A program made the position numbers and the translations under genes. Below are positions 22,448 to 33,900 of a stretch of 64,000 nucleotides of DNA, piece by piece; position 1 is the first letter of the stretch, and each line of letters begins with the position of its first letter. Location of the stretch: positions 33,083,304 through 33,147,303 of the forward strand of contig OZ034971.1 of assembly GCA_964030785.1 (NCBI GenBank), written 5' to 3'. The DNA comes from Siderastrea siderea (Eukaryota > Cnidaria > Anthozoa > Scleractinia > Rhizangiidae). Under the pieces are notes generated by a model that saw only the letters and a program-made list of their open reading frames with translations, was not told the origin of the DNA and made no database searches.

Positions 22448-22853
22448 TCAGGCACAAAAGTACTTCAAATGACTATTCAACTTTGAAGTTGTGTTATCTC
22501 CACACGAGTTATTAAATTCTTCATCTTTCAGAACATCTCTGGCAGCATTTCCACTTGCGTGGCTGAGAACTCGTTTAGTTAAATCAGCCTTACTTCCGCT
22601 TATCTTGAGACCATGTTGTTTCAAATACATTGTTAGCTAGTTGTTCGTAAGCGCTTCCACATCTTTTTTCATTTTTCCAAGAAATATTAGATGGGAGAGC
22701 GTTCCTTTCTCTTACTCTTTTTTTCGCCTTTGCATCCAAGAACTCAAGTTGCTCTACATGACTTTTACACGCAGTCTCGTCCACGTTGTACTGGGAACAG
22801 AACTCTTGCAAAGACCTTTCTTCAGAGGAGTACAATTTTCCCCCGTTGGACAA
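22448..22853 (-). pseudogene. Remnant of a SAP-domain protein gene, frameshifted
   Basis: The minus frame beginning 22630 reads YLKQHGLKISGSKADLTKRV, with the hydrophobic, Gly and Lys spacing of a SAP motif (a small helical DNA-binding domain). The adjoining upstream frame (22853-22590) reads RSLQEFCSQYNVDETACKSH with a following basic stretch and runs into the SAP part only after a one-base frame change near 22640. Similar proteins with an acidic or basic lead and a SAP motif are common in cnidarian repeat DNA as I recall it. The frame break suggests a dead copy. Confidence 0.5.
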
Positions 22854-23314
22854 TTTCTTTATCTGGACACTCGGGAGGAGTTCATTAGTGTACTTTGCAA
22901 AGTAATCAAACTGTTTATATTTACATAGTTCAATTTATTGCTATTAAAGTCAACAGCTAGGTTTTCCATTCTCTTTAATTATAGAGAGAGTTGACCGACG
23001 ACTAGATAGAATTAAACGCGAGGACAATTGCCGAGAATTGAGGAAAATAGATTGGCCGTCATTATAAGAGGAGCAGGGTTTTTTGCCGAATGCGGAACGC
23101 TGGGTATAGTTGCATTTAGGGTTAAACAACCATCTAAAGTATTTAGGCCTAAGCAGTTCAATAAACAATGATGGGTAAGCACTGATTCTACAGACGGTAA
23201 ACTTTCAATTGATTTCGTGTGGATTCTTCGTTCGGCATTATGTGTTCTGCGAAAAACCTTTACCTTCACAATGCTTTCTTTTAATTTATTGATTGAATTA
23301 TATTTTTTTTTCAG
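22854..23314. other. Sequence upstream of the orphan exon 7
   Basis: No exon 5 or 6 is present here. Frames open on both strands (23012-23374 minus, 23217-23468 plus) overlap exon 7, and only the exon itself is recognisable. Confidence 0.45.
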
Positions 23315-23468
23315 AAATGGTGTTTTAGGTGCTAAATATCTGCCCATAAAACTTGCCTTTGATCCAAATACCAAGCAACTTCATCCAGAGCCTGTAAAGA
23401 ACACCAAATGGATAAGCGTTTGTGGAGAGGAGGACAAACAGTGCCAAAAAAATTGCACGTTTTCATAA
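23315..23468 (+). pseudogene. Orphan exon 7 (C-terminus) of a PgsA/CapA-like gene
   Basis: After a TTTTTTTTTCAG acceptor the exon reads NGVLGAKYLPIKLAFDPNTK and continues to KWISVCG, a Cys-containing basic tail and a stop, parallel to exon 7 of copy C (35034-35184) and 49348-49498. It is intact. Its expected partners, exons 5 and 6, are absent upstream. The spacer from here to exon 1 of copy C corresponds to the one between 49498 and 51498, so it is the end of a tandem unit that preceded copy C. It could serve copy B only if B skipped exons 5 and 6. Confidence 0.65.
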
Positions 23469-24059
23469 AAAGAAAAAGGGGTTCTTCACGAACTAGCAAC
23501 ATTGAGATATGGAAATTTTATCAAACCATCTGGTGCTGAATACATCCAGTTTGTTGGTAAATCTTCCAAATATATGCCTTTCACTGTGTGGGATGGAAGG
23601 GAAATAACGAATAAACGGGTTACAATAGGAAAAGAATATTTGCTAGTTCTACAGTGGGTTTCTATGAAATAGCAGCGAACATTTAACGATGGTGAAAATG
23701 AAATATTATTTTCACCAGTGCATTCCATAAGAAAACCCGGATAAATGACCATATTATCCCGTAAGCAAAAACTTCAAGGGGAACATTGCTCTATCAAAAT
23801 ATTGTGATGGTTTTAAGTACCGCACATTGCACCTCAAAATGGCTTGAAACGTAATGTTGAATTCGCTTGGCCACTTCGTTCAACATCGCACAACAAAGTT
23901 GAATTTGACGATATTAAATGATGTTAAATCGGTACGTCCGGAGGCTAACTCCATATGAATACCTTAGCAATCGATTGTGTATTTGACACTATGGAAAGAA
24001 AGCGAAAACTTCTCCAACTCCACTCTTTTTGACGCCTACGGCCTCGCTGAGTTTGACAT

Positions 24060-24179
24060 CACTGAGTTTGTATCACTTAAGTTATTTATAGGTCCTAGTA
24101 TTTTTAGTATAGTTATTTCTTTACGTATTGTACTGCGCTTTTGATCATTTTATGTAAAAAGCGCATTAGGAGCAAATAA

Positions 24180-24212
<33 letters not shown>
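24060..24212 (+). repeat. Non-LTR retroelement-like 3' tail ending in (ATT)n
   Basis: TGCGCTTTTGATCATTTTAT and AAAAAGCGCATTAGGAGCAA form a hairpin around GCGC, followed by AATAAATT and about ten ATT units. This layout is typical of truncated LINE or LINE-dependent tails. Confidence 0.55.
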
Positions 24213-24299
24213 GACTGAAAGTGATTCCTCGATTCGCAGTCAGATTAAAGACGTTCCACACTAGCTGGTACCATGTGCCGTTATAATGGTGAAATTTCC

Positions 24300-24500
24300 T
24301 CAGTGACTTTTTTAGAACTTCATGTGGTTTTATTGTGTCTGAGGCAACCTGTTCTGCCCTTCAAATACTGCTTTTTTGCGACAATTGATTTCAGCGAAGT
24401 GAACGACATTCTAGCAAATCGCTAAACTTAGTTGTCGTATTGATTTCTGCTTTCTTAAGATTAGACTATTTAAAAGCAGAATGTTAATTCAATAACAGCT
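24300..24500 (+). repeat. Tandem-unit spacer block, first half
   Basis: It matches 49880-50090 and parts of 36630-36720 (for example AACCTGTTCTGC, AGTTGTCGTATTGATT, ACTATTTAAAAGCAGAATGT). It is the start of the intergenic spacer between exon 7 and the next exon 1. The second half resumes near 26150 after the LINE. Confidence 0.6.
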
Positions 24501-24610
24501 TGACAAGTGGATGCGAGTTACATATTTTACACCCTTTTTTTAAGGAAAAACATTTCAAAACATTTACAAGTAAACACACACACAACTAAAACGCTGCACC
24601 ATTTACATTA

Positions 24611-26037
24611 TTACACACGTATTAGCGATAATAGTGGCTTCCAAAATGACTTAAATTTCTTTTCTTCACCTTTAGAGTACGATATTGATCTTTCTACTAT
24701 TACTTTTTCTTTTACAAGCTCAAGAAAGAGAGAAATATTTGGAGATTTGTGCACTAACTTTTGTAGAAAAGCATGTCTTTTGGCCAGAAGTATAAAGATA
24801 TGGGAGCTGAAAATCTCAGGATTGTAACCATATATGATTCCTAATTCGTCAAAAGAATAATTCTCGTTATTTTGATTGTTCCACCAAAGTAGCACTGAAT
24901 TCCAGAAGTCTTGTATGTTGGGGCAGTTAACTAACAAGTGCGGCAGCGATTCTATTTCGTTGCAAGATTTGCAACGAGGAAATTCTGAGATCTTCATTTT
25001 ATGCAGCAAATTCCCATATGGTAATATATTGTGAATAATTTTATACTGAAATATGCTTAGTTTCGTTTCACGTGTTATTTGGAATGGTAGTTTGTAAATT
25101 GCATTAATCTTTGTCTCATCAACGCCTAACCTGCGTAGCCTAGAGCTAGCTAAGGGTTCTTTAAACTTCCTTTGAGTAAGCACATTTCGTGCGCGTTTAC
25201 ACGTAAGTTCTCGAGCAGTATACATTATCTGTTTATCCTTACTGTTATTCGTAACCTTAGCTGACTCTAAAGCGTGCTTCCACTTGCTAGGTATTGCAGC
25301 TATTAACCTCCAAAGGTTGGTAAATGGCGTGTTAAGGCCCGTTTTTCTGCGTAACATAACATATGAGAGAAAACTGCCACTCTCGTCTAGTAAGTCTTTA
25401 ATTCTGAGAATCCCAGCGGCATGCCAGTCTCTCCAATATAAAGATTTGCCCGCACTAGTGATGTTTTTGTTGTTCAATTAATGACCTCTCTAATATTATG
25501 CTGATCTTGAAAGTTAGATTCTAGCCCCTGGATTTCTGCCCACGTTTTCAAAATATCAATGTAAAAAACTGGCATGTTGTTGAGCTCTAAGAGTTTTAAA
25601 TCGGAATTACAATCAAAAATCAGAACACCTCCGACTTTTTCCAAATAAAAGGATGGAATTTTCATCCAATCCTCATTAACACCGTCTTTCATTCTCATTA
25701 CCCAGGCGCTTAACAGTGATTTTGTAATAATTTCGTATTCTGGCAGATCCAATCCTCCTTTTTCTTTTGGTCCAATCAGAGTATCCCTTTTTATTTTCGG
25801 TTTCTTGCCGTTCCAAACAAACTCCGCGTCCTGTGCATGTTTACTGCCGTGGCAAAAATAAATTTTGGAGCCCCATTTGTTGCTCCAGATTTTTTCTTGG
25901 TCGGGAGAGCTGTACGTTTCTTGCAGGAAAATGACGGAGGCCCTCTTATTATGTAATTGTCTAAAAATAGCTCTTGTCTTCCTAGAAGCATTTAGACCCC
26001 TTACATTAAGTGTGATAAAACTCAGTTTGCGCATCAC
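24611..26037 (-). mobile_element. L1-like LINE fragment, internally deleted and frameshifted
   Basis: The minus strand begins MMRKLSFITLNVRGLNASRK with VIFLQETY, the start of an apurinic-type endonuclease domain. After about 50 residues it jumps to EFVWNGKKPKIKRDTLIGPK and GGLDLPEYE, sequence found after the catalytic part of LINE reverse transcriptases. A one-base frame change near 25475 leads into a second frame (25477-24611) with CKSCNEIESLPHLLVNCP, the C-terminal Cys/His element. All polymerase motifs, including YxDD, are missing. It lies inside the intergenic spacer before copy C, which is uninterrupted at 50.09-50.23 kb, so it inserted after the duplication. It cannot be autonomous. Confidence 0.85.
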
Positions 26038-26149
26038 AGATACTCAATTTTCAAATTTACACACTTTTTTGCAATCTTTTAGCGAGGCAGAAATTCAACC
26101 ACAAATTGCTGTCTTTGTCCTCAAAAAGATTTTCCATTTTAGAAGGTGA

Positions 26150-26430
26150 ATACGTTTCCTCTCTTCCTGCCAAATTTTCAGTTTGTAGGTTGCAATCGTG
26201 ATCAGTTGCCCCATATTTCCGAATTTCAACCGCGCCGCACGTTCTGCGGTGTCTGTATTCTGCCGTTCAAAATTTAATAAATTCTTCAATTAATTTGGAA
26301 AATCTTCAAGGAAAGTGTGATTCTCACAACTTTCTTTCAGTAGTTTGATATGGCACGAGGAATCTTTCAACAGAAATATGCTTTCCAAACACTTTTTCTC
26401 TGCAGGCAAACACGCCAGAAATTGTAGTGT
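26150..26430 (+). repeat. Tandem-unit spacer block, second half
   Basis: It matches 50230-50560 and, inverted, 47260-47590 (CAATTTGTAGGTTGAAATCG, TGTGATTCTCACA, AACATGCTTTCCA, AAATTACAGTATTTGTGTGG in those copies). It confirms that the LINE at 24611-26037 interrupts the spacer. Confidence 0.6.
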
Positions 26431-26486
26431 TTATATGGATTCTAATGTCAAAGTTGCGTAACTTTTCCATACGGTCGTCTTATGCA

Positions 26487-27381
26487 GGGTTCAATTCTAC
26501 CTGTTACCATCCCCCTCCGGGCACACCCCCGGGGATTTGCAATTTTTTTCTTACTTGGCGGTCTATTCCCCACCCAGGGGCAAGCAGAAAGAGACAATCC
26601 CCACCCCCGGGACTCCTCATCGACCACAAATACATTGTTTTGTGTTCAAAATTGATTTCCGTAGAATAGGACAACCAGATGTTTTGACAAGAACTTAAAC
26701 GGTTTTCTAGAGTTTACTGAACGAAGGATATTACATAGCATTAAAAAACATGGACACTACATTGAAAAAGAAAACTGAAGAAAAAAGTCTAACCGCACTG
26801 GCATTCGGCTGGCGAGTAAAGAAATGTTCTTCACCGCGTGTTTTATTCTAAATATAGCACATGCCCAAAAGAGGTCCGGTGAGAAAATTGATGACAGCAT
26901 TTTAAAGGAGTTTTTCATAGCTTGTTTCACAAGAACACTGGACTGAGATCTCTGTTTAATATAAAGCCGTGCATCTGTTTCATACAAATACGCTGAAGAA
27001 ATATTTCTATGTTTGTGATGAACGCCATCCGTTCGAGTACGCATCAAATGCACCTTCGTTTAACAATTTATAATAAACGTGCCTTTGAATACAGATTTTA
27101 GTTTCAAGATATTATTCTTCTCCAACCAGTCTGCTACAAATTCTAGAGATTTTCCCTGGAAATAGGCAGTCTTCTCTACGCGGTCCGGCGCCATTGTGTC
27201 AACTGAGAAGTGATAAGCTAGTGACGTGCTTCACAAGAAAAACGAGAAGTTATTTTCGAATTGCCCCGCCCCCCTCCCCCCGGGACAAAACCGTTTCAAA
27301 CAATTCCCAACCCCCGGGCCCGAAGGGCTGGACTTGTCCCGGGGGTTGCCCGGGGGGGATGGTAACAGGTAAAATTGAACC
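26487..27381. mobile_element. GC-rich-ended non-autonomous DNA transposon
   Basis: The left end GGGTTCAATTCTACCTGTTA and the inverted right end GGTTCAATTTTACCTGTTAC pair over about 40 bp into CCATCCCCC. ATGCA abuts both sides (26482-26486 and 27382-27386), suggesting a 5-bp target duplication. Further C-tract and CCCGGGG blocks lie inside both ends. There is no transposase frame. Confidence 0.7.
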
Positions 27382-27639
27382 ATGCATTAAGATTTTTCTT
27401 GCTAAAGATCACTTTGTCTATTTTATGGGCAAAATTCACATGGCCAGTCGACCGGAGGACATTTTCCATGGATCGTACAGCAAAATTACTCACCTTTAAC
27501 CACACAGGAATATTTGTTTTGGTCCAATGATCGCGTTTATTCAGCCTCGCCTCAGTCGTCGTTTACCATGACTTGGCCACCGGAACCGGAAATGAGAAGC
27601 GAAGGACTTTTGAGAAAGTTCATCGTTCACCGTGAAGAA

Positions 27640-27920
27640 GGTCTTCTTCAAACCAGAGAGCCCCCTGAAGAGTTTGCGTGTTATTTGAAGACATGGTATT
27701 TTTTGTGGTTCTATTGTTTTGTCTAAAAACCTGTTCTGCCAATTTAAATATTACCAACGGCTACTTAATTAATAATTAAGTCAACTTTTTGTTTATGAAA
27801 AGAGGTCAATTTGCCGTTCCCTCTGGATCGATTTGCTAACGAAACTAAAAAAAGGGGACTAACAGCCAAGCGTCTAAAAGTCCTTTTGCGCATATAATAA
27901 AACGTTTATACATCAGGAGA
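27640..27920 (+). promoter_or_regulatory. Type II upstream region of copy C
   Basis: GTGGTTCTATTGTTTTGTCT, AACCTGTTCTGCCAATTTAA and GAAAAGAGGTCAATTTGCCG are conserved upstream of the other type II first exons (51000-51170 plus; 46880-47060 minus; partly 420-540 minus). Conservation relative to the start codon suggests promoter or 5'UTR sequence. It shares nothing obvious with the type I region. Confidence 0.5.
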
Positions 27921-30900
27921 ATGGGAATTTATTTCACACTGAGTTGCATGATTTATCTCCTGATTTTAACGTATTGTCCGGCGGTTACGCCAGATAACGG
28001 TAAGAAACACAATTTCTCGTATTCTGTTTATTTGAATTTTTTAGTTGCAAAATGTTTTCGTAAATTCTTGTATAGGCTCCCTTAATTGATGTTCATTTTG
28101 AGCCTGGTTCATTTTCCAAACGCTTTCTTCAACTGACGCATATCATTTAGCTGCAAGTTCCTTCTTATGCTAAAATAAAAATACAATGGATGCTTTCTAT
28201 TAAGCGAAGTATGTCTAACTTTCCTTTCTATTTTGATAGGTCTATGTGTTATTTATTAACAAATGAAAGGGGCTGTACCACGGGGAATTTGCTTCCATCC
28301 TGGCCATCCTTGCCAACGACACTTATTAACCCTATTTAGCCTGGGCGGGGGGGGGGGGGGGAGGGGGCACATTGTGCCCGCGCTGACTTTAACGAAATAT
28401 AACTTTTTAACGGCAAGAGGAATAATCACCAAATCTCGTGCTTGTTCCTTAAAAATTATCACAGAACATTTTTGTGTTTCAATGACATGTCTAGGATTAT
28501 TGACGTTTCCATAGAAACTGTCTACACAGGAGTGTGTATTTGGACTATTTTCTGTCTTTTTTCAGTCCTTTTTTTTCAGTTTTTCCCCTTCGTTTGATAA
28601 TCCTTTACTTTCTGTGCCTGTTTTGATTAAGTGTGCTTCATAGAACAAATTCATATATTTTTCGATGTCGTCATCGTCAACTGTAGGACTGCACGCTCGG
28701 GATTCAAGATGGCGGCCTCAAACTTCAAAATGGCTGGTTTGTGACGTCATTGTGAGGTCATAACATGTCAAAACTGACACATCACAAACCCAATCTGTTA
28801 AGCTAATGACGTGATAAAAACCTGCCAAGTTTCATCACAAAAGCATTAATACTTTTGGAGATTTATGGGGGGAGGGCACTTTGTACCCCCCCTCAGGTTC
28901 AGGAGCTCACAAAAATCCCAGGCAAAATAGGGTTAATAGTTCTACTGAATTAGTATGATGACTGAACAAGAAATGGACCATTATGTTTAGGTTTTCATGT
29001 CTCTATTAGCTTTTTAAAGTATTACAAACGCAAGCAAAATGCCCGTGATACTGTTCCTTTAAGAAGGGGTCTCATGTGATCCGATTGTCCGGGGGCCGCG
29101 ACGCTCAATTTAATTTTCAGTACTTTTCGTCATCATGGAAACAAGGCTAGCGTGTTAAAATGCACTTTTACATGCTTCATATTAACAAATATTTATTTCA
29201 AATACCTGAAAACATATCACACAGGTGAGCTGGTTAGACTGCAAAGCACTCAGGGTGTTTACAATATGGACACTTGAAAATCCCATGAACACTTTCTGAT
29301 TTCAATGAGACGACTGTCACAAGCGATGAAATGAAATGCGAACATGTATAACTTCAAGTTTGTGTCGCAAAATTTAAACTAAAAGCGTGGTAAAAGAAAG
29401 AATCCTTGCATTGTGATCTAACAACGTCATTACACTGCTTCCCTATCGTCTTCATTTCCATTACTTTCCTCTTCACGAAATATGATCCAGTAAAAACGAT
29501 TCCCGTTTATGCCTTGTTCTCAGTTTCGGGAATCATATTTATTTTTTCTCAAGCGTGGAAGTCTGTTGTTTCTAGCATAACAAAACCTTTGTAAAATCGC
29601 GAAATGAAAACACTCTCGAAATACACCATTTCCAAAATCGCAAAATTAAGTATCTAAACAAACGACAAAAAAAACGGAAATGTAACCAACGACATTATTT
29701 CTTTTAGAACATACCACTCTGCTCTTTGTGGGCGATATTTCCTTTGCCGGCCCGGTAAAATATTACGTGGAAAAAAATTATTACACATACAACGACTCAT
29801 TCAATGATGTGGCATCTTACGTCAGAGAAGCTGACATTTCAGTGGCGAATTTAGAGTCTCCATTTGTCAGTGGAAATATTTACCGCTACAAGTACAAAGG
29901 AAAGAGAACAACTATCTTGGATTCTAGTCCGCAGTCTGCCCCAGCATTAAGGTAAAGTTATCTCTAGTTTTAACATATTATAAACAGCCCATTTAACAGT
30001 TGCGTCTTTAGCCTTATAGCCGTGTAGCCTTATAGCCTTATAGCCTTATGGTATTGTAATGTTGTGACCTGTGAGCAAAAGGTACCGCTCAAATTCAATT
30101 CGGCTCAAAAACAATTTGCTCGATTCGAATTTTTTTTGGAGAGCAGGACGGTTAATAACAAGAAAGACTACTCTAGCTCTGGTTCCATTCCTGCATAGGC
30201 AAGACCAGTACAATGAACTTATTTCAAACAACTCCCGGAAAACTCGAAATAAAGAAAGAACTCAGAGTGCTGCGCTTATTTAGGCGTCAGATGACTGGCA
30301 TCGATAAATGCAAGGATTTTAAGACAACAAAAGACTAAGTACGTATGAATTTTCGCATTGACTCTAAAAAAGACAAGAAAGGTATTTCACAACGGTCTAA
30401 AACGTGGCATATTTTCTGTCATTAGAGGACACTCAATTGTTGGTTGAAAGTCATCCTTCGGATTAAAGTGCAACCACATATCAGTTGGTTAGACGTACCA
30501 ACATTTCCTCTTTAACCTTTAAGCCCCAATATCAACATGCATATTCTCCTCACTGTTCTCCATATATTTGTTATGTTACTTGTTAAACATCAAGACATTT
30601 CATCTTTGGTCATTTCGTTTAATCTCATGACTTGTATGTTTCATCAAGTGATCACATTGTAAGGAGGCTTAACGGGTTGAATGAACCGTACTTAATACTT
30701 TAGACGCACATAGTTCTTGACCTTCTCACCTCTTCCTAGTTTCGCAGGCTTTGATGCAGTTACAGTCGCCAACAATCACTTCAACGACTTTGGTTCTGAA
30801 GGCGCCAACTTTACAATTAAACTGCTCAAAAAAACCGGAATGAAGTATTTTGGTATCAGTTATGGAAGATACATCTCAGGTGCTGTAACCTCAGTGAAAT

Positions 30901-30959
30901 GTTTTTCCTTTAGCTTAATTTTGTTTTCAACGTCTTGCTCAATGCGTGTGAAGCATGGC

Positions 30960-30998
<39 letters not shown>

Positions 30999-33900
30999 AC
31001 AGCAACAAAAACCAACAAAATCGAAAACATCACCATCAAAAACAACAACAACAATAATATTTGCATTCCATACAGATGGGTCCTGTGCAAACTAATGCGT
31101 TGCTTGAAAACGCAAACGTTTTTAAGCGTGTTTGCCGACCGTCCACTTTATAAAACGATCGAAAACGGATACGTTTATCGATAAAGACGAAGGTTTTCAT
31201 AAACGTTGTTTAACATGGAAACTTTTGAAAACGGAGGTTTATTGTTTTGGTATGTAAGCAGAGCGGAGCTTTCCGAAAACGTTGACGTCGCAAGTAATTA
31301 TCCAGTCACCGGTAGTTTTGCGGGTGCCAATGAAACATGCGCAAAATACAGCAGGAAGGTGCGAATTCTTTTCGGTATCCGTTTTTAATTCCCTCGTGTC
31401 GACGTAGATCTTTTTATCCGTTTTCGAGAAACTAAAAACGGAGGTTTTCGAAAACTCGTTAATGATGCTTATACTTTTCTGAAGGTAGAGGCCAATTTTT
31501 TCTGAAGGTAGAGGCTGGTATCTGAACTTATATGGGGCACTAGATAACCCATGCGGGAAGAGGGTGCTATAATATGTGTTTTGCTATATGTTACAGAAAC
31601 CACTTATCATGGAAAGCAATGGAATAAGAATTGGATTTCTTGGATACTGTGACCATGTTCCTGATCGGCCAAACTGTACTGTAATGAGAATGCTGTACGA
31701 TAGTGGCCCTGCTATTTATCGAGATGATATTGCAACAAGAGACGTTAAAAACCTGAAAAAGGTAAATATCTTTATTCAAAAGGGATCATTTTAAGAATTT
31801 ATAAGGCAACTTAAAATTTAACAAATTTCCCAACAGGAATACTCAAAAAGAAGAGTTAAATGAATTTTTCGCTATAAGTAACAAGATGATGAAGATCTTT
31901 CAGCTAGGGCTTCGTGCTGCAATTGAACACATTTAACAAGGAGAGAGCTCTGCTGATGGACGATTTGCTTACTGGATAAAAAACTAACGTTTAGTTTCTA
32001 TTCTCAAAGGCCAACGTCGACATCATGGTCGTATTCATCCACTGGGGTCAAGAACTTCTCCCCAGACCACTTCCATACCAGCTTCGTATAAGGAAGCATC
32101 TCGTGTCCCTTGGTGTGCAAGTAATCATTGGTTCGCATCCACACGTACTGGAACCGCATTGTTTGAAGAATAAGACACTTGTAGCCTATAGTTTGGGGAA
32201 TTTCTTGTTTCCTCCCATGCGTGTGGTGGGAGGCAATAGTCCGGTAAAGTAACTTTTTTCACTTAAATAATTCAGTGCAGATTTAAAATTTCCAAGTTGG
32301 ATTTCTCTGCAATGTTGTTCTTAAAGAAAAGGAGCTCAAATAAGGCCAACTATGCCTTGTTTTATTCTTCCAGCTCTCGAACAACCCATGTATCTTAAGA
32401 CTTAAATTAAACGCGGATATTATTTTATTTTAGAGGGAAGCATTTCAACGATTTTCCAAATGAATATCAAGTTAACCATATTCATGAGAAAATTTCCCTA
32501 AACCAACCACAGCTTTGGCAATGAGGCAGGGGAAATGAATTCTCGCTTGCTTGGATGTTTCTAGTGAGATCTTTCACTCTTCACAGAAAATGTCTTGCTG
32601 GAGCAATTTTTAAATGATATTGAATGATAAGGGACTTTAAAATTTTCTTATCATTTGCGACTTTAGTTCAGTTTGTTAATATTACGTCACCCAGCGTTTT
32701 GATATCTAAAGCACAAATCAATACACAATATCTTAAGTTCTGCCAATAAGAAATTCACGCTGAATTCAAGAAATTCACGCTGTGAATTCTCAATGAATTG
32801 ACACTTTTAAAACATTGGGCTGTGATCATCCTAATTCTTCCTTTCTTTTTGTTGAACAGAATGTGTATGGGAGACTGGGCATGAAACCTGACAAACCTCT
32901 GATAGAAGCTTACGAACACTTCACTTATGGGCACATGGAAGAATTGTATTCAACCCGGATGCTTAAAGTCACTATTTCAAGGTGAATACTATCAAGGCAT
33001 AATCATATTCAGTAAGGAATAAAGACAAATCATGCCATTCCCCGTCTCAGTTACCATCGCAACGGTAAGTGAGCCACTTGAAAGCAAATGTTTCTTGCAG
33101 GCGTCTTTTTGCACACAATACAGTAAGTACCCAACGCTAGGATGGCGGGACGGAAATAAGGCGTAAGATGGCCCGCGGCTATTTTTGAGCGGGAGACTTC
33201 ATTTTGAAAATCCTATTTTCGGCAAGTAAGCGTTAACCGAATTCAGTAAATTTTGGTACTCTAAATAAGGAATGTCTAGTTCAAAGTCAACAAAGCTTTA
33301 ACTTTGAGGGCAAACAAGGCAAACAATCAAAATATACAAGCGCTATTTGAAGACCTATTCCTTTCAAGAAAACGCAAATATTTCCATCAAACGACGATAG
33401 ACTAAGCTCAATAGGTTCCAAGACTTCAAGGTCTACTGCGAGCAGGTTTCTACAAAAGCGGCTGGGTAGAAATTTCAGCACAATTAATTGAATCTGAAGA
33501 TATTCAAGTTTGTTCGACTTGTAAAAAAACTAATGATTTGCTTTCCGTCAACTGAAAAAGCAAGCAATGTTATTCGCACTAAGACGGCCGAACGATTTTT
33601 TGCGTTCAAACAAACCAGTGTGCAGTACCAAAGGTTTCTATTACTATTTTTTGAATTGTTTTCACCATTTTGCGAAATAAGACATAAGCTTGATAAACAA
33701 AACCTACAAAGACAAAATCTTGAAAGTTTATACGCACAACATTTTCTCGCCAAGATTAACTGTAATATAAAATGCAACTGCAATATCAGATCGCTTATTT
33801 TAATTTTACTACGAAATTCCATGAAAGGACAAACAGGTAAAAAGGGAAAACAAGCCTTCAGGTATGAAAAAAGATATTCAGAATAGCACTTGCTGCCCTG

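Noticed and set aside
22950..23374. Minus-strand protein of 72-120 residues overlapping exon 7
   Set aside because: It overlaps the well-supported plus-strand exon 7 and shows no domain; treated as a shadow frame.
30717..31184. 155-residue protein with a threonine-rich tail
   Set aside because: It is exon 3 of copy C read through its donor into an intronic CAA microsatellite.
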